The position numbers and the translations under genes are program-made. From Gemmatimonadota bacterium (GTDB lineage: Bacteria > Gemmatimonadota > Gemmatimonadetes > Gemmatimonadales > GWC2-71-9): a stretch of 7,963 bases of DNA. A model generated the notes under the pieces. That model was not told the origin of the DNA, did no database searches, and worked only from the letters and a program-made list of their open reading frames with translations. The DNA lies in contig JANYCP010000173.1 of NCBI GenBank assembly GCA_025360265.1, positions 1-7,963 of the forward strand. Reading direction: 5' to 3'. Shown piece by piece: positions 1 to 6,137 of this stretch (position 1 is its first letter; each line of letters opens with the position of its first letter).

Positions 1-186
1 GCATCCAGCCGGTCGGCGTGGTTGGCGCGATCATGGGATCAGATGTTTCTGCCGAAGCCATTCGCCGAAGTGCACCTGGGATACGGTGAGCCATTCAGCG
101 TTGAGCCTGGCGCGGCCGGGTTGCAGGCTGGCATTGCCCAGTGCGCCGAATCGCTCGCATGCGTCGAGCAGGAGCTGGCGTACTGA
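1..186 (+). CDS. DUF374-type lysophospholipid/LPS acyltransferase family protein, C-terminal end (partial)
   Basis: The window opens inside a gene; reading frame 1 stays open for 61 codons to a TGA at 184-186. The visible tail contains SWDQMFLPKPFAEVHLGYGEP (residues 11-31 of the fragment). This resembles the C-terminal half of DUF374 acyltransferases, where a Ser-Trp-Asp segment, a Pro-Lys-Pro-Phe turn and a Tyr-Gly-Glu/Asp-Pro strand follow the catalytic core. The rest is a short charged helix ending in QELAY. The catalytic HX4D motif lies upstream and cannot be seen. Family members are thought to transfer acyl chains to glycerolipids or lipid A-like acceptors at the inner membrane. Location directly before lpxK, with a one-base TGATG overlap, fits a lipid A or envelope role. 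The family call is from motif memory on a short fragment; the substrate is unknown. Confidence 0.7.
   Translation, partial: ASSRSAWLARSWDQMFLPKPFAEVHLGYGEPFSVEPGAAGLQAGIAQCAESLACVEQELAY
169..174 (+). promoter_or_regulatory. Ribosome binding site of lpxK
   Basis: CAGGAG lies 11 bases before the ATG at 186, inside the last codons of the acyltransferase gene. It supports the start at 186 over the in-frame upstream ATG at 141, which would overlap the acyltransferase gene by about 45 bases. Confidence 0.55.
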
Positions 187-1220
187 TGCCGCGCCGCAGA
201 GGAGACGGACATCGGATCGTGCGGTGGCTCTGGACGAACCGTTCGCCTGGCGCGCGCGTCGGGCGTGCGCTCCTGGTGCCGGCGTCGTTTCTCTGGCAAG
301 CCATCATGACGGCTCGACGGACAGCGTACCGGCGCGGCTGGTTCGCCACGCACCCATTGCCGCTTCCCACGGTTGCGGTGGGCAACTTGAGCGTCGGCGG
401 TTCAGGCAAGACGCCAATTGCGTCATGGATCGCCGACGTCTTCCAGCAGCGTGGTGTTCGGCCCGCGGTATTGCTCCGCGGAGTGGGCAGTGACGAACCG
501 GCGGTGCATCGCGAGCTGGTACCGACCGCGATCGTGGTGGCCAATCCTGATCGTCAGGCCGGCGCGGTGCGTGCTATCGCCGAAGGTGCTGAGGTGCTCG
601 TGCTGGACGACGCGTATCAGCGGCTGGATATCGGGCGCGACTTGAACATCTGTTTGGTGAGCGCCGAATCATCGCAGGCGGTAGGGTGGTCGCTCCCGGC
701 GGGTCCTTGGCGGGAACAACTCTCGGCGATCGACCGCGCCGACTTCGTCATCGTGACGCGCAAACGCGCCGATTTCCGGACGGCACAACTGCTGGCCACC
801 GGCCTGCACCAGGGGGCCCGGGTCCCCGTGGCGATCGCCCATCTTGGCCTGGCCGGGCTGCGGGGGCTCGTCACCGGCAAAGCTCAGCCGATGACGGTTC
901 TGCGCGACCGCCGGGTGGTCGCGGCCAGCGCCATTGCCGATCCCGACGCGTTCGTGGCCCAGATCAAGGGGACGGGCGCACAGGTGCAGGTGGCGACGTG
1001 GAAGGACCACCACCAATTTCGTGACGAGGATGTCGCCTGGCTGGCGCATGCGGCCCGTCGGGCCGACTTCGTCATAGTGACGGCCAAGGACGCCGTCAAG
1101 TTGCGGGATCGGTGGCCGGCAAGCGTACCGGAGCCGCTTGTAGCGATACTTCAGGTAACATTCGAGGCAGGCGAAACCGAATTGCGGGTGGCGCTCGACA
1201 GCGTACTCCTGCGTCACTAA
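186..1220 (+). CDS. lpxK: Tetraacyldisaccharide 4'-kinase (lipid A 4'-kinase)
   Basis: LpxK phosphorylates the 4' position of the tetraacyl disaccharide-1-phosphate with ATP, giving lipid IVA, on the cytoplasmic face of the inner membrane. The protein has 344 residues, near the family norm. Residues 26-41 are hydrophobic, matching the N-terminal membrane-associated helix. The P-loop VGGSGKTP is at 70-77 (usually GGTGKTP). RGVGSDEP (98-105) stands where the family has SRGYGG and then GDEP. DDAYQR (141-146) is the DDGFQH-type Walker B. PAGPWRE is at 171-177, DHHQF at 274-278 and TAKDAVKL at 299-306. Asp103 and a His of the DHH motif probably correspond to the Asp/His catalytic pair described for Aquifex LpxK. 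The segment between the P-loop and DDAYQ is shorter than in typical LpxK. The ATG at 186 overlaps the previous stop (TGATG), suggesting coupling with the acyltransferase gene. Identification is secure from the combined motifs; activity is inferred. Confidence 0.93.
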   Translation: MPRRRGDGHRIVRWLWTNRSPGARVGRALLVPASFLWQAIMTARRTAYRRGWFATHPLPLPTVAVGNLSVGGSGKTPIASWIADVFQQRGVRPAVLLRGVGSDEPAVHRELVPTAIVVANPDRQAGAVRAIAEGAEVLVLDDAYQRLDIGRDLNICLVSAESSQAVGWSLPAGPWREQLSAIDRADFVIVTRKRADFRTAQLLATGLHQGARVPVAIAHLGLAGLRGLVTGKAQPMTVLRDRRVVAASAIADPDAFVAQIKGTGAQVQVATWKDHHQFRDEDVAWLAHAARRADFVIVTAKDAVKLRDRWPASVPEPLVAILQVTFEAGETELRVALDSVLLRH

Positions 1221-1237
1221 CAAGTCCGGAATCACAC

Positions 1238-1242
1238 GGGAG
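1238..1242 (+). promoter_or_regulatory. Ribosome binding site of gdhA
   Basis: GGGAG sits 9 bases before the ATG at 1252, within the 31-base lpxK-gdhA spacer. It favours 1252 over the in-frame ATG at 1261, which would be 18 bases away. The spacer (1221-1251) shows no hairpin terminator and is too short for a full promoter plus leader, so gdhA is probably read from upstream or from a promoter inside lpxK. Confidence 0.6.
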
Positions 1243-1251
1243 ATTCAGCAC

Positions 1252-2574
1252 ATGGGCAAGATGTTGAGCAACACCCGCACCTACCGCGTTCCACCATTGA
1301 TCAAGCAGGACCGCGATCGGCGCTTCGCCGCGGAAGGGAATCCATTCGAGGCGATGATGTCGCGGTTTGACGAAGCGGCGACTCGGCTCAACCTTGAGCC
1401 GGGACTTTACAAGGTGCTGCGCGCGCCCGAGAAGCAGATCATTGTTTCGGTGCCAATCGCCCGCGATAACGGTGAGATCGAAGTATTCACCGGTTTTCGT
1501 GTCCTGCATAACACGTCGCGCGGTCCGGCCAAGGGTGGTATCCGATTTGACATGGCGGTGTCGCTCGATGAGGTCAAGGCACTGGCTGCGTGGATGACAT
1601 GGAAGTGCGCTGTCGTCAACCTGCCATTCGGTGGCGCAAAGGGTGGGGTGATTTGTGATCCGGCGCTGATGTCGGACCGCGAGCTCGAGAAGGTGACGCG
1701 ACGGTACACGTCTGCCATCATCGACACGCTCGGACCAGAATCGGATGTGCCCGCGCCGGACGTGAATACCAATGAGCGTGTGATGGCGTGGATCATGGAC
1801 ACCTATTCCATGCACAAGCGGCATACCGTGACCGGTGTCGTAACGGGCAAGCCGATTGCGATGGGCGGCTCCCTCGGCCGCAAAGACGCGACTGGGCGCG
1901 GCTGTCTGGTCGTGACACTCGCCGCACTGGCCAAGAAGAAGATGAAGGTGAAGGGCGCCACGGTGGCGGTGCAGGGGTTCGGTAACGTCGGCTCGACCGC
2001 AGCACGGCTGATGTCGGAGGCCGGCATGACGATCGTGGCGGTGAGCGACAAGAGCGGTGGTGTGTACAATCCGAAGGGCCTCGACATCAAGGACTGCCTG
2101 AAGTGGACTGGTGAAAAGAAGTTCCTCGACGCGTATCCGAAGGGAAAGCACATCACCAATGAGGAATTGCTCGAGCTGAAGTGTGACGTGCTTGTCCCGG
2201 CCGCGCTCGAAAACGTGATCACTAGCCAGAACGCCGACAACATCAAGGCGAGGATCATCTGCGAAGGGGCCAACGGACCCACCACCGCCCAGGCCGACGC
2301 GATTCTCGACAAGAAGGGCGTCTACGTCATCCCCGATATTCTTGCCAACGCTGGCGGCGTGACGGTTTCCTACTTCGAGTGGGTACAGGATCGTGGCGGT
2401 TACTTCTGGGACGAGAAGACTGTCAACGAACGCCTCGAAAAGATCATGAAGGACTCGTTCGCCGAAGTCGCGGCCATGTCCGACGAGCATGATGTGAGCA
2501 TGCGGATCGGTGCCTATATGCTGGCGATTTCCCGTGTGGCAGCGATGCACCGGATGCGCGGATTGTATGCCTGA
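1252..2574 (+). CDS. gdhA: Glu/Leu/Phe/Val dehydrogenase, glutamate type
   Basis: This 440-residue cytoplasmic enzyme belongs to the hexameric glutamate dehydrogenase family. It interconverts glutamate with 2-oxoglutarate and ammonium using NAD(P). The N-terminal dimerisation and substrate domain carries GPAKGGIRF (91-99), MTWKCA (115-120), PFGGAKGG (125-132, catalytic Lys130) and PAPDVNT (167-173, Asp170). The Rossmann domain has QGFGNVGSTAA at 241-251 and VSDKSGG at 264-270. NAGGVTVSYFEW follows at 366-377. Lys94 and Ser373 align with the Lys and Ser that hold the side-chain carboxylate of glutamate in the Clostridium enzyme; leucine dehydrogenases have hydrophobic residues there, so glutamate is the likely substrate. 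Asp266 does not by itself decide NAD versus NADP. The gene has its own ribosome binding site and is richer in Lys (AAG) codons than its neighbours. Its stop overlaps the rlmH start. I see no nitrogen-control site. Confidence 0.94.
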   Translation: MGKMLSNTRTYRVPPLIKQDRDRRFAAEGNPFEAMMSRFDEAATRLNLEPGLYKVLRAPEKQIIVSVPIARDNGEIEVFTGFRVLHNTSRGPAKGGIRFDMAVSLDEVKALAAWMTWKCAVVNLPFGGAKGGVICDPALMSDRELEKVTRRYTSAIIDTLGPESDVPAPDVNTNERVMAWIMDTYSMHKRHTVTGVVTGKPIAMGGSLGRKDATGRGCLVVTLAALAKKKMKVKGATVAVQGFGNVGSTAARLMSEAGMTIVAVSDKSGGVYNPKGLDIKDCLKWTGEKKFLDAYPKGKHITNEELLELKCDVLVPAALENVITSQNADNIKARIICEGANGPTTAQADAILDKKGVYVIPDILANAGGVTVSYFEWVQDRGGYFWDEKTVNERLEKIMKDSFAEVAAMSDEHDVSMRIGAYMLAISRVAAMHRMRGLYA

Positions 2575-3041
2575 TGCAACTCTCGCTGGTGGCCGTTGGG
2601 AAACTGCGCCCGACGCTCCGCGAGGTTGGTGACGATTATCTCGCCCGGCTGGACCGTTTCGTTCGGGTGATCGAACGGGAAGTGCGTGAAGCCGGGCGGG
2701 CTGGGACCGAGGCGCAACAGCGAGAAGTGGAAGGGGTCCGGTTGATCGAGGCCATCGATCCGCAGACTCCGATCGTACTGCTTGATCTGGCCGGGGCGAA
2801 GTGGTCGAGTGAGCAACTTGCGGTGGAACTCGATCGCTGGCGGCTGGAAGGACGAGATCGTGCCATTGTGATCGGCGGTGCCACGGGTGTCTCCGTGGCC
2901 GTGCGCGAACGTGCGCAGGTCACCTGGAGTCTCGGTCCGCTCACGTTGCCTCACGAACTCGCGCGAGTCGTTGTGCTCGAACAGTTGTACCGCGCCAGCA
3001 CCATCCTGCAAGGTACGCCGTACCACAAGGGAGCCCGCTGA
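2574..3041 (+). CDS. rlmH: 23S rRNA (pseudouridine-1915 N3)-methyltransferase
   Basis: RlmH is a small SPOUT-class enzyme. It uses S-adenosylmethionine to methylate N3 of pseudouridine 1915 in helix 69 of 23S rRNA, acting on assembled 70S ribosomes as a homodimer. The protein has 155 residues, the usual length. Family signatures run in order: VAVGKLR (6-12), LLDLAGAKWSSEQLA (69-83), the knot loop VIGGATG (99-105), SLGPLTLPHELAR (119-131), LEQLYRA (135-141) and the terminal YHK (150-152). The tail extends three residues past YHK, a small difference from enzymes ending in YHR/YHK. The ATG at 2574 shares a base with the gdhA stop (TGATG). No good Shine-Dalgarno is seen upstream, so translation probably depends on ribosomes finishing gdhA. 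It is followed one base later by bshC. Confidence 0.95.
   Translation: MQLSLVAVGKLRPTLREVGDDYLARLDRFVRVIEREVREAGRAGTEAQQREVEGVRLIEAIDPQTPIVLLDLAGAKWSSEQLAVELDRWRLEGRDRAIVIGGATGVSVAVRERAQVTWSLGPLTLPHELARVVVLEQLYRASTILQGTPYHKGAR
3027..3033 (+). promoter_or_regulatory. Ribosome binding site of bshC
   Basis: AAGGGAG ends 9 bases before the ATG at 3043. It fixes the bshC start just after the rlmH stop and rules against the in-frame ATG at 2878, which would put 165 bases of bshC over conserved rlmH sequence. Confidence 0.65.
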
Positions 3042-3042
3042 G

Positions 3043-4542
3043 ATGCTTCGCGTCGTCTCACATCCGTTTGGTCCGCTCCCACCGGTTGGCCCACGCGCCG
3101 ACGCCTGGCGTGCCGAACTCGACCCGGCACTCATCGCGACGCCTGGCGCAGAGGCCGCCTATCAACGATTGCACCAACCCGGCGCACTCGTTGTCACCAC
3201 TGGACAACAGCCGGGGCTCTACACCGGGCCGTTGTACACCGTACACAAGGCGCTCGCTGCGGCCGCGCTCGCACGCGTACTCGAACGCCGGTGGCAGCGG
3301 CCCGTGGTCCCGATCTTCTGGGTCGCCGGCGACGATCATGATTACACCGAAGCGACCAACGCCACGTGGCTCGATTCCACAGGCGCGACAATGGACTGGA
3401 CATTGGCACCGAGGCCAGCGACTGCACCGCAGCTGCCGATGTCGGAGGAGATCTTGCCCGCCGAGGCGATCGCCGGACTCGATCGTCTTGCGGCCGACCT
3501 TCCGCCGGGGCCACCGCGCGATGAGACCCTTGCCTGGCTGCGCCGCTACTACGTGCCCGGTGCCACCATCCACCGGGCCTATGCCAACGCCCTCGCCGAA
3601 TTGCTCGCCCCATTTGGTGTCCTCTGCTTCGATCCCACTCACCTCGCCGTCAAGCGGGCGCAGATCCCGCTGATTCGCGCGGCACTCATGCGCGCGGCAG
3701 AGTTCGACAGCGCATTGGCCGCATTGCCGGATGCCGGCACCGGCATCGCTGCCGGTGAAGGCGCCACGCTGGTGTTCATGGGCACAGGCGTGGGACGCGA
3801 CCGTCTGCTGATTGACGGTGACGGCGTTCGCACCAGGCGTTCAGGTGAACGCTTTTCACAGAAGCAGATTGTGGCCGTGCTCGAAAAGGACCCTTCACGC
3901 TTCTCCGCCAACGTCCTGCTTCGCCCGGTGGTCGAGAGCGCGTTGCTGCCGACGGTTGCGTATGTCGCGGGCCCCGGTGAGTTGCGCTATCTCGAACGGC
4001 AAGCGTCCGCGCTTTACCCATTGCTCGAAGTGCCGGTACAGGTGCCGGTTCCACGATGGTCGGGCACGGTCGTTGAGCGATGGACGGAACGACTGCTTGG
4101 TCGCCTGCACCTCACGGCGGATGCGGTTCTTTCCGATGACGGCACCATCGCAAAGTCGCTCCTCGCGCGAGCGCTGCCGGGTGACGCACGCCAGGCGATC
4201 GAAGCGTTGCGCGGTCAGATCGGTCGGAGCGCCGGTGTGATCGGTGCGGCTGGGATCCGGATCGATCCAGTACTCGACCGGGCGATCAAGGGGCGGATGC
4301 AGCGCATCGGCCAGATTGCCAACGACATTGAAGCGGTAATTGTGCGTCACCTGAAACGCCGGGACGACATCGCGTACGCGCAGTTCATGCGATTGTCCAC
4401 TGGACTGCGGCCGCACGGCAAGCCACAGGAACGGGTACTCACCGCGGCGTCATTCCTCGGGCGCTACGGCAATGCCTGGCTCAACGCACTCTTCGAGACG
4501 ATATCGGCATGGGCAGAGGCCTTGCCAGAGGACACGCCGTGA
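3043..4542 (+). CDS. bshC: Bacillithiol biosynthesis cysteine-adding enzyme BshC
   Basis: BshC is assigned the last step of bacillithiol synthesis, joining cysteine to glucosaminyl-malate. Bacillithiol and its N-methyl form are low-molecular-weight thiols that replace glutathione. The protein has 499 residues, a little shorter than the roughly 540 of Bacillus. Motifs in order are TTGQQPGLYTGPLYTVHKA (52-70, nucleotide-fold N-terminal core), VPIFWVAGDDHDYTEA (89-104, usually FWxxxEDHDxxE; Gly-Asp replaces the usual Glu-side residues), ANVLLRPVVESALLPT (289-304), YVAGPGELRYL (307-317), a charged helical segment at about 410-445 matching the family coiled coil, and RPHGKPQER (456-464) with FLGRYG (471-476). 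It starts one base after rlmH and its stop overlaps murJ. No bshA or bshB is in the window, so the rest of the pathway must be elsewhere. Which thiol is actually made cannot be read from this sequence. Confidence 0.92.
   Translation: MLRVVSHPFGPLPPVGPRADAWRAELDPALIATPGAEAAYQRLHQPGALVVTTGQQPGLYTGPLYTVHKALAAAALARVLERRWQRPVVPIFWVAGDDHDYTEATNATWLDSTGATMDWTLAPRPATAPQLPMSEEILPAEAIAGLDRLAADLPPGPPRDETLAWLRRYYVPGATIHRAYANALAELLAPFGVLCFDPTHLAVKRAQIPLIRAALMRAAEFDSALAALPDAGTGIAAGEGATLVFMGTGVGRDRLLIDGDGVRTRRSGERFSQKQIVAVLEKDPSRFSANVLLRPVVESALLPTVAYVAGPGELRYLERQASALYPLLEVPVQVPVPRWSGTVVERWTERLLGRLHLTADAVLSDDGTIAKSLLARALPGDARQAIEALRGQIGRSAGVIGAAGIRIDPVLDRAIKGRMQRIGQIANDIEAVIVRHLKRRDDIAYAQFMRLSTGLRPHGKPQERVLTAASFLGRYGNAWLNALFETISAWAEALPEDTP
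4527..4532 (+). promoter_or_regulatory. Ribosome binding site deciding the murJ GTG start
   Basis: AGAGGA lies 6 bases before GTG 4539, inside the end of bshC. The in-frame ATG at 4509 has no comparable site, so GTG 4539 with a 4-base GTGA overlap is preferred. Confidence 0.6.
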
Positions 4543-6137
4543 GCCGTCGCGGATCACTCCTGGTCGGCACCGGCATCCTGCTGAGCCGGATGTTCGGCCT
4601 GGTCCGGCAGACGCTCCTCGCACATTATCTCGGACTGAGCGACGCCGCCGATGCACTGAACACGGCGTTCCGCATCCCGAACTTCCTGCAAAACCTTCTC
4701 GGCGAGGGAGCACTCTCCGCCTCGTTCATTCCGAGTTATGCCAGGCTCATTGGCGAAGACGACGAGGAAGCGCGACGACTCGCGGGTGCCGTCCTTTCGG
4801 TGCTGCTCGTCGCAGTGTCGTCAATCGTACTCTTGGGTGAACTTGCAACGCCGTGGTTGATGGACCTGCTCATTTCCGACAGGGTATGGTCGCCCGAGAA
4901 GCGGGCGCTCACCGAATTGCTCGTCCGCATCCTCTTCCCGGGCGCCGGAATCATGGTACTCTCGGCCTGGTGTCTCGGGGTGCTGAATTCCCACCAGAAG
5001 TTTCTGTTGTCATACGCATCGCCGGTCGTCTGGAACCTCGCCATCATCGGTTCCATTCTGATCTTCGGTCGACACCTTGGGCCGGGGCACTCCGACAAGT
5101 TCGTCACGATCGCCGCCATTGGCGCAGTGGCTGGCAGCATCCTCCAGGTTCTCGTGCAATTGCCATCTGTCATCAAGGTCGGTGGTCGAATCCTGCCCAC
5201 TGCATGGCGGCGAGCCAGGGAACTGCCGCGAGTGGTATCAGCGTTTCTGCCGAATGTGCTTTCCCGTGGTGCCAACCAGATCTCTGCGCTCGTGGATCTC
5301 TTCATCGCATCGAGCATCCCGATGACTGGCGTGGTGGCGGCGATCAGCAACGCGCAGGTGCTGTACACGCTACCGGTGTCGCTCTTTGGCATGGCCGTGT
5401 CGGCAGCAGAGTTGCCGGAGATGGCGCGTGAGCGGGGCGACGCAGCCACTGTCTCTGCCGCCCTTCGCATCCGACTGATGGGCGCCACACAACGGCTCGC
5501 GTTCTACATTGTCCCGTCGGCACTGGGCTTTCTGACGCTCGGTGGGGTGATCGCTGCCGCCGTATTCCAGACACGCGGTGGACAGTTCAAGCAGGTGGAC
5601 TCCCAGTTTGTCTGGATCGTACTGGCCGGATCGGCCACCGGGTTGCTGGCGTCGACGCTCGGGCGCTTGTACGCGTCGACATTTTACGCCCTCAATGACA
5701 CCAAGACGCCGCTACGGTGCGCACTGGTGCGGGTCGCGCTCACTGGCGTCCTCGGCTGGATCGCTGCGATCATCCTCCCGCCGGCCCTTGGCATCTCGGC
5801 GCGATGGGGCGCGGCCGGGCTCACCGCAACGGCCGGTATCGCGGGGTGGATCGAGTTCGCCATGCTGCGGCGCGGCCTCTGCAAACGGATCGGGCACTTC
5901 GGTCTGAACGGCATCGATCTGGCCAAACTCTGGTTTGCCGGACTGGTAGCGGCAATCGCCGGCACGGTGATCCGGATCAATGGTGGGCAGCTGAACCCGA
6001 TCGCCCTGGCGCTGCTCGCTGTTCCGGCAAACGCGATCTGCTATCTCGCCATCACCTCGGCGCTCAACGTCCCCGAAGCGGCCGTGTTGACCGTTCGCAT
6101 CCGCCGCGTGTTCACGGGAGGAGTGACGGCGTCGTGA
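4539..6137 (+). CDS. murJ: MurJ/MviN-family lipid II flippase
   Basis: MurJ moves lipid II, the peptidoglycan precursor, from the inner to the outer leaflet of the cytoplasmic membrane. The protein has 532 residues from GTG 4539, normal for the family. It is strongly hydrophobic, with about a dozen or more likely membrane helices (for example near 81-104, 128-150, 161-178, 190-208, 320-343, 357-378, 400-416, 463-480 and 486-509). Signatures are SRMFGLVRQ (16-24), DAADALNTAFRIPNFLQNL (35-53), GEGALSASFIPSYA (55-68), LYTLPVSLFGMAVSAAELP (275-293) and FYALNDTKTPLR (382-393). Arg17 and Arg23 match E. coli Arg18 and Arg24. The positions of E. coli Arg52 and Arg270 appear to be Gln51 and Val274, so this is a divergent branch of the family. 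The start overlaps bshC by GTGA and the end overlaps uvrC by GTGA. An ATG at 4509 would add 10 residues and is less likely. Another MOP-superfamily lipid transporter is possible but less likely. Confidence 0.9.
   Translation: MSRRGSLLVGTGILLSRMFGLVRQTLLAHYLGLSDAADALNTAFRIPNFLQNLLGEGALSASFIPSYARLIGEDDEEARRLAGAVLSVLLVAVSSIVLLGELATPWLMDLLISDRVWSPEKRALTELLVRILFPGAGIMVLSAWCLGVLNSHQKFLLSYASPVVWNLAIIGSILIFGRHLGPGHSDKFVTIAAIGAVAGSILQVLVQLPSVIKVGGRILPTAWRRARELPRVVSAFLPNVLSRGANQISALVDLFIASSIPMTGVVAAISNAQVLYTLPVSLFGMAVSAAELPEMARERGDAATVSAALRIRLMGATQRLAFYIVPSALGFLTLGGVIAAAVFQTRGGQFKQVDSQFVWIVLAGSATGLLASTLGRLYASTFYALNDTKTPLRCALVRVALTGVLGWIAAIILPPALGISARWGAAGLTATAGIAGWIEFAMLRRGLCKRIGHFGLNGIDLAKLWFAGLVAAIAGTVIRINGGQLNPIALALLAVPANAICYLAITSALNVPEAAVLTVRIRRVFTGGVTAS
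6117..6123 (+). promoter_or_regulatory. Strong ribosome binding site of uvrC
   Basis: GGAGGAG, the best Shine-Dalgarno match in the window, lies 10 bases before GTG 6134 within the last codons of murJ. It supports that GTG as the uvrC start; no in-frame ATG is nearby. Confidence 0.65.

Noticed and set aside
141..185. Earlier ATG for lpxK at 141
   Set aside because: It would overlap the acyltransferase gene by 45 bases. ATG 186 forms a TGATG junction like that of gdhA/rlmH.
1182..1209. Possible promoter TTGCGG, 16 bases, TACTCC before gdhA
   Set aside because: Both boxes are poor matches, the spacing is short, and such matches are expected by chance; only transcript mapping could rescue it.
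1096..2550. Minus-strand open frame of 484 codons opposite gdhA
   Set aside because: It is in codon register with gdhA, so it stays open simply because gdhA uses no TTA, CTA or TCA codons there. Its product is rich in His and Arg with no recognisable domain, while the plus strand encodes a fully conserved dehydrogenase.
2878..3042. Earlier ATG for bshC at 2878
   Set aside because: The extra 55 residues lie over conserved rlmH sequence and do not resemble BshC; ATG 3043 has a good ribosome binding site and a typical BshC N-terminus.
3058..3642. Minus-strand open frame of 194 codons in bshC
   Set aside because: It has no family resemblance or ribosome binding site and lies opposite conserved BshC motifs, so it is a shadow frame.
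4254..4268. Palindromic GGATCC/GGATCGATCC sequence in bshC
   Set aside because: It lies within well-conserved coding sequence, has no loop or partner site, and short GATC-type palindromes are common in GC-rich DNA.
4509..4538. ATG start for murJ at 4509
   Set aside because: No ribosome binding site is visible before it; GTG 4539 has AGAGGA at 6 bases and the same GTGA overlap as uvrC.
5717..6133. Upstream extension of the uvrC frame by 139 codons
   Set aside because: It overlaps conserved murJ sequence, has arginine-rich low-information content, and lies before the proper UvrC N-terminus (LPDGPGVY) with GTG 6134 and a strong ribosome binding site.
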